A DNA stretch of 64,000 nucleotides from Nibribacter koreensis (GCF_039541795.1 NZ_BAABGX010000002.1:1054001-1118000); one strand, 5' to 3'; numbered from the stretch's first letter, positions 23,971 to 33,241 are shown. Made by a program: numbers and translations. Notes: generated from the letters alone by a model not told the origin.

Positions 23971-25476
23971 TTACTCATACCCGTTTTTCTTCAAGAACTC
24001 TTTCCTGAAGCTGGCCACTTGGCCAGAATACCGCCTGTCCCACCAAATGGTATGGGGCGCACCTTCAAAGGTGTGAAATTCTACCTCATTGCCTAGTTGC
24101 GTCATGGCTTCTACAAAAGCTTTTGCAGACGCATAGTCAACGCTTTGATCATGGGTGCCGTGCAAGATCAACATAGGAGGCAGGCCAGGCTTCAACAAAT
24201 GCTGGGGTGAAATTTTCTTTACCTCGGTTTTATCTTTGAGGCCCTTGCTAATCCAATCTGTGCTACCGTCTGCATACAGGCTATACACGCCGGCATTTAC
24301 TAACAGCAGATTGGGCACCGGGCTAATGCTCAACTTGTCACTGCGCTCATTTACGCTTTCTGCCAAAGCTGTACTTAAGACCAAGTGCCCACCCGCCGAA
24401 TTACCAGTCGCTATTATTCTATTGGGGTCAAGGTTATAGGCATCAGCATTTAGTCTTAGCCACCGGATGGCGCTTCGGGCATCTTTTACGGCTTCAAAGG
24501 GCTTGGTTTCATGGCGGTCGGCTATTCTATATTCAACGGCTACCCCTACCCAGCCTTTCCTGGCATAATTGGCCGCGTTGTAGAAGTCCCACTCAGGCGT
24601 TCCCTTCGTCCAACTGCCACCGCTAAAGAAAACCATGACCGGACGTTTCGATTTTAGAGAAGCAGAATCTGGCAGGAAAATGTGCAGGTCCAGCGCCACG
24701 CCATCTACGGTTTTGTAAGTTTTAATGATATGCCCCTTGTAGGAGTTGGCGCTTTCTACGTATAGGCTGTCTATGGTCTTGACATGCACCTTATTTTGGC
24801 TGGTGGTTAGAAAGGTCTTCACCGCCTTTTCCATGTTTTTACTTCCCCAGTCCTCCAGATGCGCGCGCAGGTAATGGTACTGCCAATACTCCCGGCACTG
24901 CTCATTGGTAAAATACCTTGGGACCAAATTCAGGTAAGCATCCAGCCGCTTGTTGTCTGATTTTTTATACTGCGCCTTCTTGACTTCTTCTGTAGACTTA
25001 TGCCGCAAGAAGCCTTCCACATAGCCCCTAAAGTCTTCGCTGGACAAAAGGGCAGGGTTGTTGAAATCCTCTAGATGCTGGTCTAGCCTGGTTTGTGTGG
25101 GCTTTGAAAGCTGTACTTTCTTAGAAGTGTGGTTTTCATGGAAGTACGGGTAGCTTAAGATGATGCCATCAAAGAAGTAGTCAATGTCTCTCAACTGGGT
25201 AGGAATAAAGGAGGCATCTATTGTTTGAAAAGGAGCGTCGTATTTTTGGGTAACCGTAACGAAAGGCTGTTTTAAAGAATCAATCTTGCTCAGAAACTGG
25301 GATTCCTTTAATGAATGAATAGCAGGCCTGTTCGGGTAGAAAAGCGCTTCAAACACCCGGCTCACGGATCTCATTTCTGCCTTGTACTCGTTGCGCAGAG
25401 AGTCAGCGGCCTGAGTATTCTGCCCGAAGCAGGTCATAACAGAAAGAGAGAAAAGCAGGGTTAGAAGTCTTTTCAT
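23971..25476 (-). CDS. Secreted alpha/beta hydrolase, esterase/lipase type (BD-FAE-like)
   Basis: 501 residues with a signal peptide (MKRLLTLLFSLSVMTCFGQ). An N-terminal helical region of about 230 residues precedes the hydrolase domain. There the oxyanion segment is MVFFSGGSWTKG (instead of the usual HGGG), the nucleophile is in ATGNSAGGHLVL, and HGTHDQSVD and GAPHTIWWD supply the acid and histidine. It would hydrolyse a carbohydrate or small ester in the periplasm. The N-terminal extension is unidentified. It lies 32 bases downstream of the regulator gene's start on the same strand, so it precedes the regulator in transcription order. Confidence 0.87.
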   Translation of the reverse strand: MKRLLTLLFSLSVMTCFGQNTQAADSLRNEYKAEMRSVSRVFEALFYPNRPAIHSLKESQFLSKIDSLKQPFVTVTQKYDAPFQTIDASFIPTQLRDIDYFFDGIILSYPYFHENHTSKKVQLSKPTQTRLDQHLEDFNNPALLSSEDFRGYVEGFLRHKSTEEVKKAQYKKSDNKRLDAYLNLVPRYFTNEQCREYWQYHYLRAHLEDWGSKNMEKAVKTFLTTSQNKVHVKTIDSLYVESANSYKGHIIKTYKTVDGVALDLHIFLPDSASLKSKRPVMVFFSGGSWTKGTPEWDFYNAANYARKGWVGVAVEYRIADRHETKPFEAVKDARSAIRWLRLNADAYNLDPNRIIATGNSAGGHLVLSTALAESVNERSDKLSISPVPNLLLVNAGVYSLYADGSTDWISKGLKDKTEVKKISPQHLLKPGLPPMLILHGTHDQSVDYASAKAFVEAMTQLGNEVEFHTFEGAPHTIWWDRRYSGQVASFRKEFLKKNGYE

Positions 25477-25553
25477 AGGTAGGTTTAGGGAGTGGATAGT
25501 TGCTGCTTGGCTTGCCTAAGCAACACGCCTGCAAATAGCGGAAAGCATTTGGC

Positions 25554-26123
25554 TTACACAAGGTTAGCAGCAGGAAGCTGGCTATTTTCTATGCGCTCAA
25601 TCATGCCCTTTAACATGCCTGGCACAATCCATTTGTGAAACGGCTTTACCAGAAAAAAATAAAACCGCCCGAAGCGATTATGAAAGGTGACGGCAGTGGT
25701 GATGGTGAGATGTTTCTGGCTGGTGCCATCCAGCAGGCTATCCACCAGCAAAGAGACCCTGAAGTCTAAATGCTTGTCGTCTTGCCCTACTACCAGCTCA
25801 TTTTCTGTCTTATCATAGACCTTGAAAAGGCCCAGTTGCTGGCCTGGCTCAAAGGTTGAATTCTCTACCAGCTTCTGCCTGTCTAAAACTTCTCCTGAGG
25901 TTTTCAACCCAAACAGCTTAACCACTTTGTTCCTCAAGGCAAAAAGCGTGTCTGTTACGTTTGATTTGCGTGAGAAGAACATCCTTCCAACTTCTGTAGC
26001 GCCAATGGATGGATTGACATCAGAGAAAGCACCATGGTAGCTGTCAACGTAATCAAACAGGTGATCGTCCTTTTCCAATAGTGATGCGTCAGGTATTGTA
26101 CTTGTATGGCTATGGATGATCAT
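25554..26123 (-). CDS. DUF2867 family protein
   Basis: 189 residues, no signal peptide. VDSYHGAFSDVNPSIGATEV, LRNKVVKLFGLKTSGEV, DKHLDFRVSLLVDSLL and the C-terminal FLVKPFHKWIVPGMLKGMIER are typical of the DUF2867 family, which is often encoded beside or fused to short-chain dehydrogenases and resembles SRPBCC-like lipid-binding folds. Function unknown. It sits 77 bases upstream of the esterase gene in the accessory stretch. Confidence 0.85.
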   Translation of the reverse strand: MIIHSHTSTIPDASLLEKDDHLFDYVDSYHGAFSDVNPSIGATEVGRMFFSRKSNVTDTLFALRNKVVKLFGLKTSGEVLDRQKLVENSTFEPGQQLGLFKVYDKTENELVVGQDDKHLDFRVSLLVDSLLDGTSQKHLTITTAVTFHNRFGRFYFFLVKPFHKWIVPGMLKGMIERIENSQLPAANLV

Positions 26124-26165
26124 TTACTTGTTGATGGAGCAATTAAAACTCAACGTACTCGTATA

Positions 26166-26215
26166 AACAACGTGCTAGGCCGTCGGCCGTAGCATGGTGT
26201 TTATGCATTGTTGGC
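26166..26215. repeat. attC-like palindrome 1 (after the AT-rich orphan gene)
   Basis: Nested inverted repeat: CAACG at 26168-26172 pairs with a GTTGGC at 26210-26215, and TGCTA/TAGCA frames the core GGCCGTCGGCC. It follows the 3' end of the orphan gene 26295-26900. The core 11-mer is shared with palindrome 2. Confidence 0.6.
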
Positions 26216-26294
26216 AGATGGCGTTTTTTCAACCACTATAAACCACCTTTTAAAAGACTTTCTACTTTTGACATAAGATAGTCAAGTTCTTCCT

Positions 26295-26900
26295 TTAAAT
26301 TTTGTCCATGGCAATTTCTATATGCAATTTTAGACCCACAAAAGCAATTCTTATAGGGTCTTCCTCCAATATATATATATAATCTAATAAAAGAGATTTC
26401 AATTGCTGAAAGTGGTTAATTACTTCTAAAGCGGGTAATGGAACTGACATTTGTTCATCATCGACCCTCTTTCCATAAGTGTATAATTTTTCTGTTTTCT
26501 CACATAATAGAATAAAATCATCAACTAAAGGATTGTCGGTTATGTTGACCCTAATATTATCAACTAGTTGGCCATCAAAGATGAAATTGTTGTCCGAAAC
26601 AAACATTCTCTGATTGGAACTAGATTCGTTAGGAGTAATATCTATCAAATCGCCATCCGGTGATTCCCATACAGCATGTCTTTCCCCTTCATAGAGAATT
26701 TCGGATTTATGAATTGTCCAACCGTAGTGAACATTTCCGCCGTCTCTTTTTACTTTTTCCTCAACATTCAAAAAGCAATTGTTTGGTTTTGAATATGGTT
26801 CAACAAAAATAGGAACTTGCTCCGGTTCATATTCGCTGCCAATTTTATCTAACAGTATGTCAATAAAATTTACTTTTCTTTTTGAATTCAAACCTTTCAT
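26295..26900 (-). CDS. AT-rich orphan protein (cassette-like gene)
   Basis: 201 residues, much lower GC than the surrounding genes, start ATG at 26898-26900. It has a compact pattern NNCFLNVEEKVKRDGG...YGWTIHKSE followed by EGERHAVWESPDGDLIDITP; this kind of GW...E...HAVW...P segment occurs in hypothetical proteins of mobile regions as far as I recall, but the function is unknown. No signal peptide or membrane segment. It is bounded by palindromes 1 and 2 and transcribed in the same direction as the next unit, as in a gene-cassette array. Confidence 0.72.
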   Translation of the reverse strand: MKGLNSKRKVNFIDILLDKIGSEYEPEQVPIFVEPYSKPNNCFLNVEEKVKRDGGNVHYGWTIHKSEILYEGERHAVWESPDGDLIDITPNESSSNQRMFVSDNNFIFDGQLVDNIRVNITDNPLVDDFILLCEKTEKLYTYGKRVDDEQMSVPLPALEVINHFQQLKSLLLDYIYILEEDPIRIAFVGLKLHIEIAMDKI

Positions 26901-26937
26901 CTGCTAATTCTATTCAATTTTTTATATTTCGCTTTCT

Positions 26938-27002
26938 GCCAACGGCTGGGCTAAACGACGGCGGAGGCCGTCGGCCGAGGCTGGCGTTTAGCTCTTGTTG
27001 GC
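26938..27002. repeat. attC-like palindrome 2 (between the two orphan genes)
   Basis: GCCAACG (26938) and GTTGGC (27002) are the outer arms; GCTAAACG / CGTTTAGC are the inner arms; the centre holds GGCCGTCGGCC, shared with palindrome 1. It starts 12 bases after the stop codon of the membrane-protein gene and ends 38 bases before the start of the other orphan gene. Confidence 0.7.
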
Positions 27003-27013
27003 GGACGGTCTTT

Positions 27014-27526
27014 TTATGCTTGTGCTGCGGCTTTCTCTTTTTCTACAACTCTATTGATTCTTGGTTGTAATACCCAGACACCTAATGGTAGAAAAAGAAT
27101 AAGTATGAAATCGCTGAAGTAGTCCCCGAGGCTTGCCTCCTTTTTCATCTCTATTGACTTCAATACTTTTGCTGGAAAAGCTTGGTAATATAGAAAAGCA
27201 AAAAGCACATAGAAGAAAGGAAGTGCAGCAAGGCCAGTCAGAGTCATTCCTTGTCCGTCGGACAATATCATCAATGTTAAATAACCGCCAATCCAAGCAA
27301 AGAAATTTATCTGAAAGAAGGTGTTATTCACCTCAACCTTCTTAGGCAAAAAGTCTTGCAAGAAGTATCCAATTACAAACGGGTAGATGAAATAAATCAG
27401 AATACCTACCAAGTTTATTATCATGGTGGTTGTAGGGTCGTCATGGAGGGTTGTATTTGATAAAGCCATTCCGACTATTAGTATGATGAATATTTGCCAA
27501 TTCTTAGCCCTTAATAGTATTTCCAT
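27014..27526 (-). CDS. Small membrane protein of unknown function (cassette-like gene)
   Basis: 170 residues from the ATG at 27524-27526 (MEILLRAKNWQIFIILIVGM). The open frame extends to 27604, but that part reads through palindrome 3. Four hydrophobic segments: IFIILIVGMALS, MIINLVGILIYFIYPFVIGY, FFAWIGGYLTLMILSDG and LAALPFFYVLFAFLYYQAF, then a fifth near the C-terminus (YFSDFILILFLPLGVWVLQP). No family recognised. AT-rich and same direction as the neighbouring orphan gene. Confidence 0.72.
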   Translation of the reverse strand: MEILLRAKNWQIFIILIVGMALSNTTLHDDPTTTMIINLVGILIYFIYPFVIGYFLQDFLPKKVEVNNTFFQINFFAWIGGYLTLMILSDGQGMTLTGLAALPFFYVLFAFLYYQAFPAKVLKSIEMKKEASLGDYFSDFILILFLPLGVWVLQPRINRVVEKEKAAAQA

Positions 27527-27554
27527 TATATCTGATTTTATTCTATGACTGACC

Positions 27555-27593
27555 GCCAACGCCTGGATAAACGCACCAGATGCGTTTATTTCA
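27555..27593. repeat. attC-like palindrome 3 (decayed or partial)
   Basis: GCCAACG followed by a perfect ATAAACGCA / TGCGTTTAT hairpin at 27567-27589. The expected far GTTGGC arm is missing. TGCGTTTATTTCA recurs at 27618-27630. It lies 28 bases upstream of the membrane-protein start. Confidence 0.5.
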
Positions 27594-27728
27594 AATATAG
27601 TCACAGAATTTAAGAGGTGCGTTTATTTCATAATTTTAAAAGCCAAAGCAATCAAAATAAGATAGTTACCCATCAAGCAAAAATCTTACACCTTAGAAAA
27701 TTAATATTTAAGAATCAAGGTAGCTTAG

Positions 27729-30341
27729 TTAAAACCCAAACCCAACCCGTATTCCAGAACTCACCTTCTCTTTTTCCTGGAAGCCCGTGAAGAAATCCAC
27801 GCGCAACACTTTAAACAAATGCTCCACGCCCACGCCTAGCTCCAGGTAATGGCCAGCGGCGTCTGTGTGCAGGTAGTTGATACTACCTACCTCCTGCCAT
27901 TTGAGTTTGCGCAAGAGCGGTACTTTGTTCAAGATAAAGCCATTGAAGTGGTGGCTGTAATGCGCTTCCAGGTAAGTGCTTTGGGTGCTGTAGCGGTAGT
28001 AATCCAGCAGCTGAAATCCGCTGAAGTCGCCAGAGAGCAACGTACGGTTACCTTCAAAGTGCTTGAAGTCCATGAAGTACATCTGCTTTTTGCGCCAGAA
28101 CGTGCCTAGGTTAACTGAATAGTTGCTGGTCCCCAACAGGCCCAGGCGAAGTTCATCCCGCACGCCCAAGGTGACCAAATCATAATCTACGTCACTACTC
28201 AACACCCCACTCACGCCTTTGCGGTACTGCGCCGTGAAGGTGGGCCACTTAGAACCCAGGTTGATTTTGCGGTCTGGGCGCAAGATGTATTCCTGGCCCG
28301 GCTTGTAGCTGAGCGCCAAAGAAACGGTAAGGGCTTCATGCTCCGAAAAAGCGGTAGAGGCTACCTCGGCGTTGACTGGTTCATTGGGCGTGAACTCTTT
28401 GTGCGGACGGTCGCGCCACGTATAATCTGTGGTATTGAACAGCATACGACGCTGGGCATAGTCCACCATGAACGTAGCCTGCAGACCGTTCACCAGTTCG
28501 CGCTGGTGCCAGAGGCGCAGGTAGTCGCGCTGGTAAAGCTTCTGCCAGTTCTCTTCGGCTAGCAGGGTGTAGACGGTGTTGATGAAGGGCGTGATGGGAT
28601 CCTGCGCATTGAATTGACTCACAAAGCGTCCCGCCTCCATGCCTATGGACTGCCGCTTAATCAAGTTGTACTGGTAACCGGCGGCTATCTTGGCGTTGAA
28701 TTTTTCATTCTTGAAGCCATAGCGCACCGTGGGCGTGATGGAATAGTTTCTGCCGTCCTCAAAGCGTTTGCTATAACCCAGGCGCAGGTTGGCCACCAAA
28801 CCTTCTACGGTGTTGTACTGCCAGATGCGCGTAATGGGCTCCACGGTGTAAGCCGTGCGCTCAAACGAGTTCCTGTATGAGTAACCCGCCAAAAAGACAT
28901 CGGCCAGGGAGAGCTTGTTGTTCTTGCGGTCCAGGGAATCTTTGTACGGCTTGGACTCTTTGACCACCTGGATGCTGTCTTTCTCATGGTAATCCGACAC
29001 TTCTTCCTCGGTGAGCGGCACGGGGCGAATCTCGTCCCAGTAAGCGCTATCTCGTTTGTTGGAGTTCTCTTCAATGGCCAGCACCTCCTTCTTCTTGAAA
29101 AAGGCATCATCGGGCACACCGTTGGCGGGCACCTGGTCTTTCTTGTCCCTGGACTGGCGCTTCGGTTTCTTTTCGGGCACCGGCACTACCACAGCAATGG
29201 GTTTCTCAGGCTCGGCTACCGGAGCGGCCACTGTGGGCGCCGGGGCGGGCGGCTTCACAAACGAGGCAGGCTGAACGCGGTACTTGCTGTACACCGCGGT
29301 AAAGTAGCCGTTGCCTTTAAAGCCATAGCCTTCCACGTCAAACGTGAACTTCTGGGACTGCAACACCCACACGTTGCCGGGCGCGGGCGTGAACTGCTGG
29401 GTGATGCGCAAAGTGTCCACAAACTCAATCTGCTGGGCCTTGGTCACAAACAGGTTGAGGCTATGGATGCGGTACGAATCGTCTACAATGTAAATGTAGC
29501 CCGTAAACACCGGGTCATGCCGACGCTTGGGCGTTACTTTGATGCGGTGCACCAGATTGCCGTTGTTCTGGGCGCTCCCCATGAGCTCATAATTGTAAAA
29601 CAACAGGGCGTTCCCGGCCACTGGCGAAATAAAGCCCCGCTCATTGATGCCGTTGGCCTTGATGAGGCTCTTGTAGAAATTGATGCTGAAGTCTGAGGCG
29701 TTGTTGAAGCTGAAGGCCTTGCTGTTCCCGCTCACCTTAGACGAAATCATGCGCTCCCGCATCTTGTTGGGCTGCTTGAAATGCAACTCAGAGACAGACT
29801 CAGACAAGTAAATGATCCCTGGCTTCAGGCCCGCCGGCACTTTCATAATCCCCAACACGCGTTTAGGAACATTGATAAGGCGTTGCAATCCTTTAATGTA
29901 AACCTGCGCGCTGTAGGCTTCCACTTCCTTTAGGTGGTAGTCGCGTTTGGCAATGGCCTGGCGCATGATGCTGTAGGCCGGGTCTTTGCCGTCTCCGCTA
30001 ATGCGCACTTCGCCTATGCTGTACACGTCCTGCTCCAATTGCACATTGAGCACCACTGGCTCTGTTGTGTCTTTGATGTCCACCGTCCGGCTCTGGCTTT
30101 TGTAACCCACGTACTGGAACACCACCGTGTAAGTACCCGGGTCTACGGTAAGCTGGTAATTGCCCTGCTCGTTGGTAGTGGAGCCTATTGTAGTGCCCTT
30201 AATGTAGACGGTGGCAAAGCCCATCCCCTCGCCTTTTTCATCGGTTACCTTCCCTTTTAGCACGCCGGCGTGCGCACTTGACAGTGCCAATAAAGAGAAA
30301 AGCAGAAACCAGAAGACCCTTGAAAGCGAAGCGGTGGGCAT
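27729..30341 (-). CDS. DUF5686 outer-membrane protein with carboxypeptidase-regulatory-like domain
   Basis: 870 residues from the ATG at 30339-30341 (MPTASLSRVFWFLLFSLLAL, a signal peptide); the frame is open 45 codons further upstream, but that extension precedes the signal peptide. Residues about 25-110 form a CarboxypepD_reg-like beta sandwich (LKGKVTDEKGEGMGFATVYI...GSTTNEQGNYQLTV). The rest matches DUF5686, ending in outer-membrane beta-barrel strands (HLFKVLRVDFFTGFQEKEKV, SGIRVGFGF) with a terminal Phe as expected for a barrel. A Pro/Ala/Val-rich then Lys-rich disordered segment lies near 390-440. Related to TonB-dependent receptors in layout, but no plug domain. Confidence 0.87.
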   Translation of the reverse strand: MPTASLSRVFWFLLFSLLALSSAHAGVLKGKVTDEKGEGMGFATVYIKGTTIGSTTNEQGNYQLTVDPGTYTVVFQYVGYKSQSRTVDIKDTTEPVVLNVQLEQDVYSIGEVRISGDGKDPAYSIMRQAIAKRDYHLKEVEAYSAQVYIKGLQRLINVPKRVLGIMKVPAGLKPGIIYLSESVSELHFKQPNKMRERMISSKVSGNSKAFSFNNASDFSINFYKSLIKANGINERGFISPVAGNALLFYNYELMGSAQNNGNLVHRIKVTPKRRHDPVFTGYIYIVDDSYRIHSLNLFVTKAQQIEFVDTLRITQQFTPAPGNVWVLQSQKFTFDVEGYGFKGNGYFTAVYSKYRVQPASFVKPPAPAPTVAAPVAEPEKPIAVVVPVPEKKPKRQSRDKKDQVPANGVPDDAFFKKKEVLAIEENSNKRDSAYWDEIRPVPLTEEEVSDYHEKDSIQVVKESKPYKDSLDRKNNKLSLADVFLAGYSYRNSFERTAYTVEPITRIWQYNTVEGLVANLRLGYSKRFEDGRNYSITPTVRYGFKNEKFNAKIAAGYQYNLIKRQSIGMEAGRFVSQFNAQDPITPFINTVYTLLAEENWQKLYQRDYLRLWHQRELVNGLQATFMVDYAQRRMLFNTTDYTWRDRPHKEFTPNEPVNAEVASTAFSEHEALTVSLALSYKPGQEYILRPDRKINLGSKWPTFTAQYRKGVSGVLSSDVDYDLVTLGVRDELRLGLLGTSNYSVNLGTFWRKKQMYFMDFKHFEGNRTLLSGDFSGFQLLDYYRYSTQSTYLEAHYSHHFNGFILNKVPLLRKLKWQEVGSINYLHTDAAGHYLELGVGVEHLFKVLRVDFFTGFQEKEKVSSGIRVGFGF

Positions 30342-30534
30342 AAACACGAAGCGTAAGAAAGAAATGGCAAGGATTAACAGGAGAACGCACTTAGGTAGGC
30401 TTTCGACATATCTAGTATTCAAAATACTTAATATTGTTTCCATCCTATGCCGGTAAGCATGGACAAACCTCCTCACAGATTCCTTATTGCTAAAGATAAG
30501 ACAAAAGAACTTTGGTAGAAGGCGTCAGCAACAC

Positions 30535-30572
30535 CGTTTTTGGCCTGTTTTCTGGAAAAGATGCCAAAAACG
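30535..30572. repeat. 38-bp palindrome, copy 11
   Basis: CGTTTTTGGCCTGTTTT, loop CTGG, AAAAGATGCCAAAAACG. Only one base separates it from the EamA permease stop codon. Confidence 0.87.
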
Positions 30573-30573
30573 G

Positions 30574-31443
30574 CTACGTGGTTGCCTGAGCTTCCACGGC
30601 TTCTTTCTTGCGCAGACGACGGCTGTACTCCATGTTGAGCAACACGCCTACCAACACCAAGGCAATGCCCAGATACGAGAACACGTCAAACACCTCCCCG
30701 AAGAGCAGGAACCCCAGACCCAGCGCGTAGAAAATGCCCACATAGTTGAGGCTGGCTACGCGGGCCAGCTCTTCGGCCTGGTAGGCTTTGGTCATGTAAT
30801 ATTGCGCCAACTGCGTGAAGACGCCCGTCAAGAACAGCCACACCCAGTCTATACCCTGCGGCGGCACCCACTTGAACAGGCAGAACAACGCAGACACCGG
30901 CAAGGCCACCAGCGGGAAGTAAAACACAATGACCATAGGATGCTCGCGCGCATTAAGCTTCCGGATGGAATTGTAGGACAAGCCCGACACGAACGCCCCG
31001 CCCACGCCCACCAGCAGGTAATAGGTAGAGATGCGCGTGTCTACGCCCTCAATCACCAACACGCCCACAAACGAAATCAAAAAAAACAGCCACTGCCACG
31101 GGTGCACTTTCTCCTTGGCAATGAACACCCCCAACAGCGCCGTAAAAATGGGAGATAGATACTGAATGGTCACCGCGCCCGCCAGCGGAATGTTCTGCAA
31201 GGTGGTGAAGTACATCATCAAGGCAATCACCCCCGTAATGCCCCGTCCCACCAGAATAAGCTTGTTGCTCCCCCAAGGTGCCACGTTTAGGTAGCGTAGG
31301 GTGGCATAGCTCATAGCCAAGGATATAACAGACCTGAACAGAATGATTTCCATGGACGGCAGGTGCGGCAGGTATTTCACGCACACGTTCATCAAGGCAA
31401 AGAAGAACGTGGAGAGCAACATGTACTGGGCACCTTTGGTCAT
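30574..31443 (-). CDS. EamA family (DMT) transporter
   Basis: 289 residues from the ATG at 31441-31443 (MTKGAQYMLLSTFFFALMNV). A TTG nine codons earlier is also in frame. Ten membrane segments in two EamA repeats, for example VGRGITGVIALMMYFTTLQN, PLAGAVTIQYLSPIFTALLG and ARVASLNYVGIFYALGLGFL. The QYLSPIFTALLGVFI signature fits S-adenosylmethionine or drug/metabolite exporters of the DMT superfamily. Substrate unknown. It ends in a Lys/Arg-rich cytosolic tail. Confidence 0.9.
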   Translation of the reverse strand: MTKGAQYMLLSTFFFALMNVCVKYLPHLPSMEIILFRSVISLAMSYATLRYLNVAPWGSNKLILVGRGITGVIALMMYFTTLQNIPLAGAVTIQYLSPIFTALLGVFIAKEKVHPWQWLFFLISFVGVLVIEGVDTRISTYYLLVGVGGAFVSGLSYNSIRKLNAREHPMVIVFYFPLVALPVSALFCLFKWVPPQGIDWVWLFLTGVFTQLAQYYMTKAYQAEELARVASLNYVGIFYALGLGFLLFGEVFDVFSYLGIALVLVGVLLNMEYSRRLRKKEAVEAQATT

Positions 31444-31607
31444 GGAGGCAGGGGAAGATAAGAAAGGCAAAGGTCGGGAGATTTATGGCAAAAGAAGTGC
31501 TTTAAACCAAGACATTTATACTATGTAACCAACCCCAAGGGTAAACTGTTTTTGCCTACTTTTGGTTAATAGAAAGGGATATTCCCCCTTGCATTTATCC
31601 GGTTGCC

Positions 31608-32093
31608 GTGTTCACACCCAAGAAAAAGAAAGTCTACACCAAGAAAGAGGCTCTGCCCAAAATTGCGGCCTACTGCGCCTACCAGGAGCGTACGCAGAAC
31701 GAGGTGCGCGCCAAACTCTTAGACTATGGGCTGGACTTGGACGAGGCTGATGATTTGGTAATTTACCTGACCCAGGAGAAGTTCCTGGACGAAGAGCGCT
31801 ACGCCCAAGCTTATGTACGGGGCAAGTACGGCCTCAAACGCTGGGGCCGACGCAAAATCATGCAAGGCCTCAAAGCCAAACGCATCTCTGACTACTGCAT
31901 CAAGAAAGGCCTCCAAGAAATTGACCCCGACAAATATTGGGAGAACCTATTGCACTGGTTGGAGCGCAAACACAAAACCGAAGGCGAGCGCAATCCCATG
32001 GCCCGCAAGCAAAAGATTAACTACTTCCTGCAAAGCAAAGGCTATGAACTAGACCTGATCAATGATGCCTGGAAAGAGTTAGGGTTGGATTGA
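31608..32093 (+). CDS. recX: Regulatory protein RecX
   Basis: 161 residues, start GTG at 31608. RecX modulates RecA filament growth. Three-helix repeats characteristic of the family are seen: AYCAYQERTQNEVRAKLLDY, VIYLTQEKFLDEERYAQAYV and RGKYGLKRWGRRKIMQGLKA, then RISDYCIKKGLQEID. recA is not adjacent, as is usual in Bacteroidetes. A highly basic N-terminus (FTPKKKKVYTKKEAL) precedes the repeats. Confidence 0.92.
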   Translation: MFTPKKKKVYTKKEALPKIAAYCAYQERTQNEVRAKLLDYGLDLDEADDLVIYLTQEKFLDEERYAQAYVRGKYGLKRWGRRKIMQGLKAKRISDYCIKKGLQEIDPDKYWENLLHWLERKHKTEGERNPMARKQKINYFLQSKGYELDLINDAWKELGLD

Positions 32094-32212
32094 TGTGCTA
32101 ATGTTTTAATGTGCTGATGTGCTATTTTTTTGATTTGAAGATTAGAGAATGTGCTTTACAGCTATTGCCAAAGGAATTCAATTTTTCGACTCTTCTACTG
32201 TTCTTCTATTTT

Positions 32213-32555
32213 TGTCATCCTGAAAGGACCTTGTGGGCAAGCTAGACAGGCAGTTCCTAAGCCGAAACACCGTTTTTGGCCTCTTTCACAGGAATCAGGC
32301 CAAAAACGAAAACTCACTGGCGCGAGACTACAGTCTCGTGACATAAGATGGTGCGAGTCTCCAGAATCACTGCGCAAGATGGGTTGAAAATGGAGTCTGT
32401 AGACTCCACCCATCCACTGGCCCAAGTCTGAAGACTCGCGCCAGAAGAGAAGCCGAACATTCTAACCCTGAACAAGCACTAATCACATAAAAAGCGCATT
32501 CCATTTCATAGCCACTGCTTCCCTAGCTAGCCACCAAGACCCTTTCAGGATGACA
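32213..32555. repeat. Composite repeat locus A: inverted TGTCATCCTGAAAGG pair enclosing a 38-bp palindrome and hairpins
   Basis: Left unit TGTCATCCTGAAAGGACC continues to CTTGTGGGCAAGCTAGACAGG (32213-32257). Inside are palindrome copy 12 (32271-32308) and hairpins at 32318-32342, 32392-32407 and 32418-32443. The inverted right unit (32526-32555, GCTAGCCACCAAGACC...) closes it. This fills most of the 509-base gap between recX and the DUF4230 gene; no gene is seen. Confidence 0.8.
32271..32308. repeat. 38-bp palindrome, copy 12
   Basis: CGTTTTTGGCCTCTTTC, loop ACAG, GAATCAGGCCAAAAACG. Nested within composite locus A. Confidence 0.85.
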
Positions 32556-32602
32556 AATAAAGGGAGTCTTCAACTCAAGAAAATAGCACATCAGCACATT
32601 AA

Positions 32603-33241
32603 CTATCGTTTCTTGGGCACTGGCGGGGCTTGCATTGTCTCTCTCGGCATCAAATACACCTTTCGGCCGGTCATATTCTCTAGCATGGGCTTCAGGATTT
32701 TCTCTGCGTTGATGGACGTCTGCTTTAAAATACCGCTGTTGAGCGCGGCCTGCTTCACGTTCTTTTCCGCGAACTTGTATCCCTCGTCCACCAGCTCGGC
32801 GTCCTGGAAATAAGTATTCTCCTTGCCAAAGACCTTGGACTCGGTGTGGTTCACGCGGTAATAGCAAATCTCAGGCGCAGGCAGGCTTATATGCAGGGCC
32901 GTATCTCCCAGGAACTGCAAATCAGAAGGCTGAAGTTTCTGCAAATCAATACAACCCACGGCCTCACCCGAGACAATGAGTGCTACTTTAGAATTAGGCA
33001 GGAACCGGGAGACTTCTTTGCTATATTCCACCACGTCTTTGAAATTGTAGCGCACCAGTTCCAGCTTGCCCATCTCCTCAATCTTGGTGAGAATGGTATT
33101 GTGTGTCACCTCCACCTCAGGCTCCTCCTTGCCGCCCAAAAGCTTTTCAATAGAGCTACTGCAGGCGCGCCAACCCAGAAAGGCCACCAAGAAAATCAGA
33201 ATCCAGGGAATGAGCTTACGAAGCACGTAAAGAAGTCGCAT
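32603..33241 (-). CDS. DUF4230 family membrane-anchored protein
   Basis: 212 residues. One N-terminal membrane anchor (LRKLIPWILIFLVAFLGWRA) followed by a soluble domain (HNTILTKIEEMGKLELVRYN, SKVALIVSGEAVGCIDLQKL, LHISLPAPEICYYRVNHTES, NVKQAALNSGILKQTSINAE) that matches the DUF4230 family of Bacteroidetes and Firmicutes. Function unknown; the alternating strand/helix pattern is seen in band-7-like or membrane-associated domains. It is monocistronic, with repeat-filled gaps on both sides. Confidence 0.85.
   Translation of the reverse strand: MRLLYVLRKLIPWILIFLVAFLGWRACSSSIEKLLGGKEEPEVEVTHNTILTKIEEMGKLELVRYNFKDVVEYSKEVSRFLPNSKVALIVSGEAVGCIDLQKLQPSDLQFLGDTALHISLPAPEICYYRVNHTESKVFGKENTYFQDAELVDEGYKFAEKNVKQAALNSGILKQTSINAEKILKPMLENMTGRKVYLMPRETMQAPPVPKKR

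Noticed and set aside
26938..27002. A true integron attC site
   Set aside because: The terminal GTTGGC does not satisfy GTTRRRY and no integrase gene is present, so it is called attC-like only.
31544..31577. Possible half copy of the 38-bp palindrome upstream of recX
   Set aside because: Only a left-arm-like CTGTTTTTGCCTACTTTTGG is visible; no right arm, so it is not counted.
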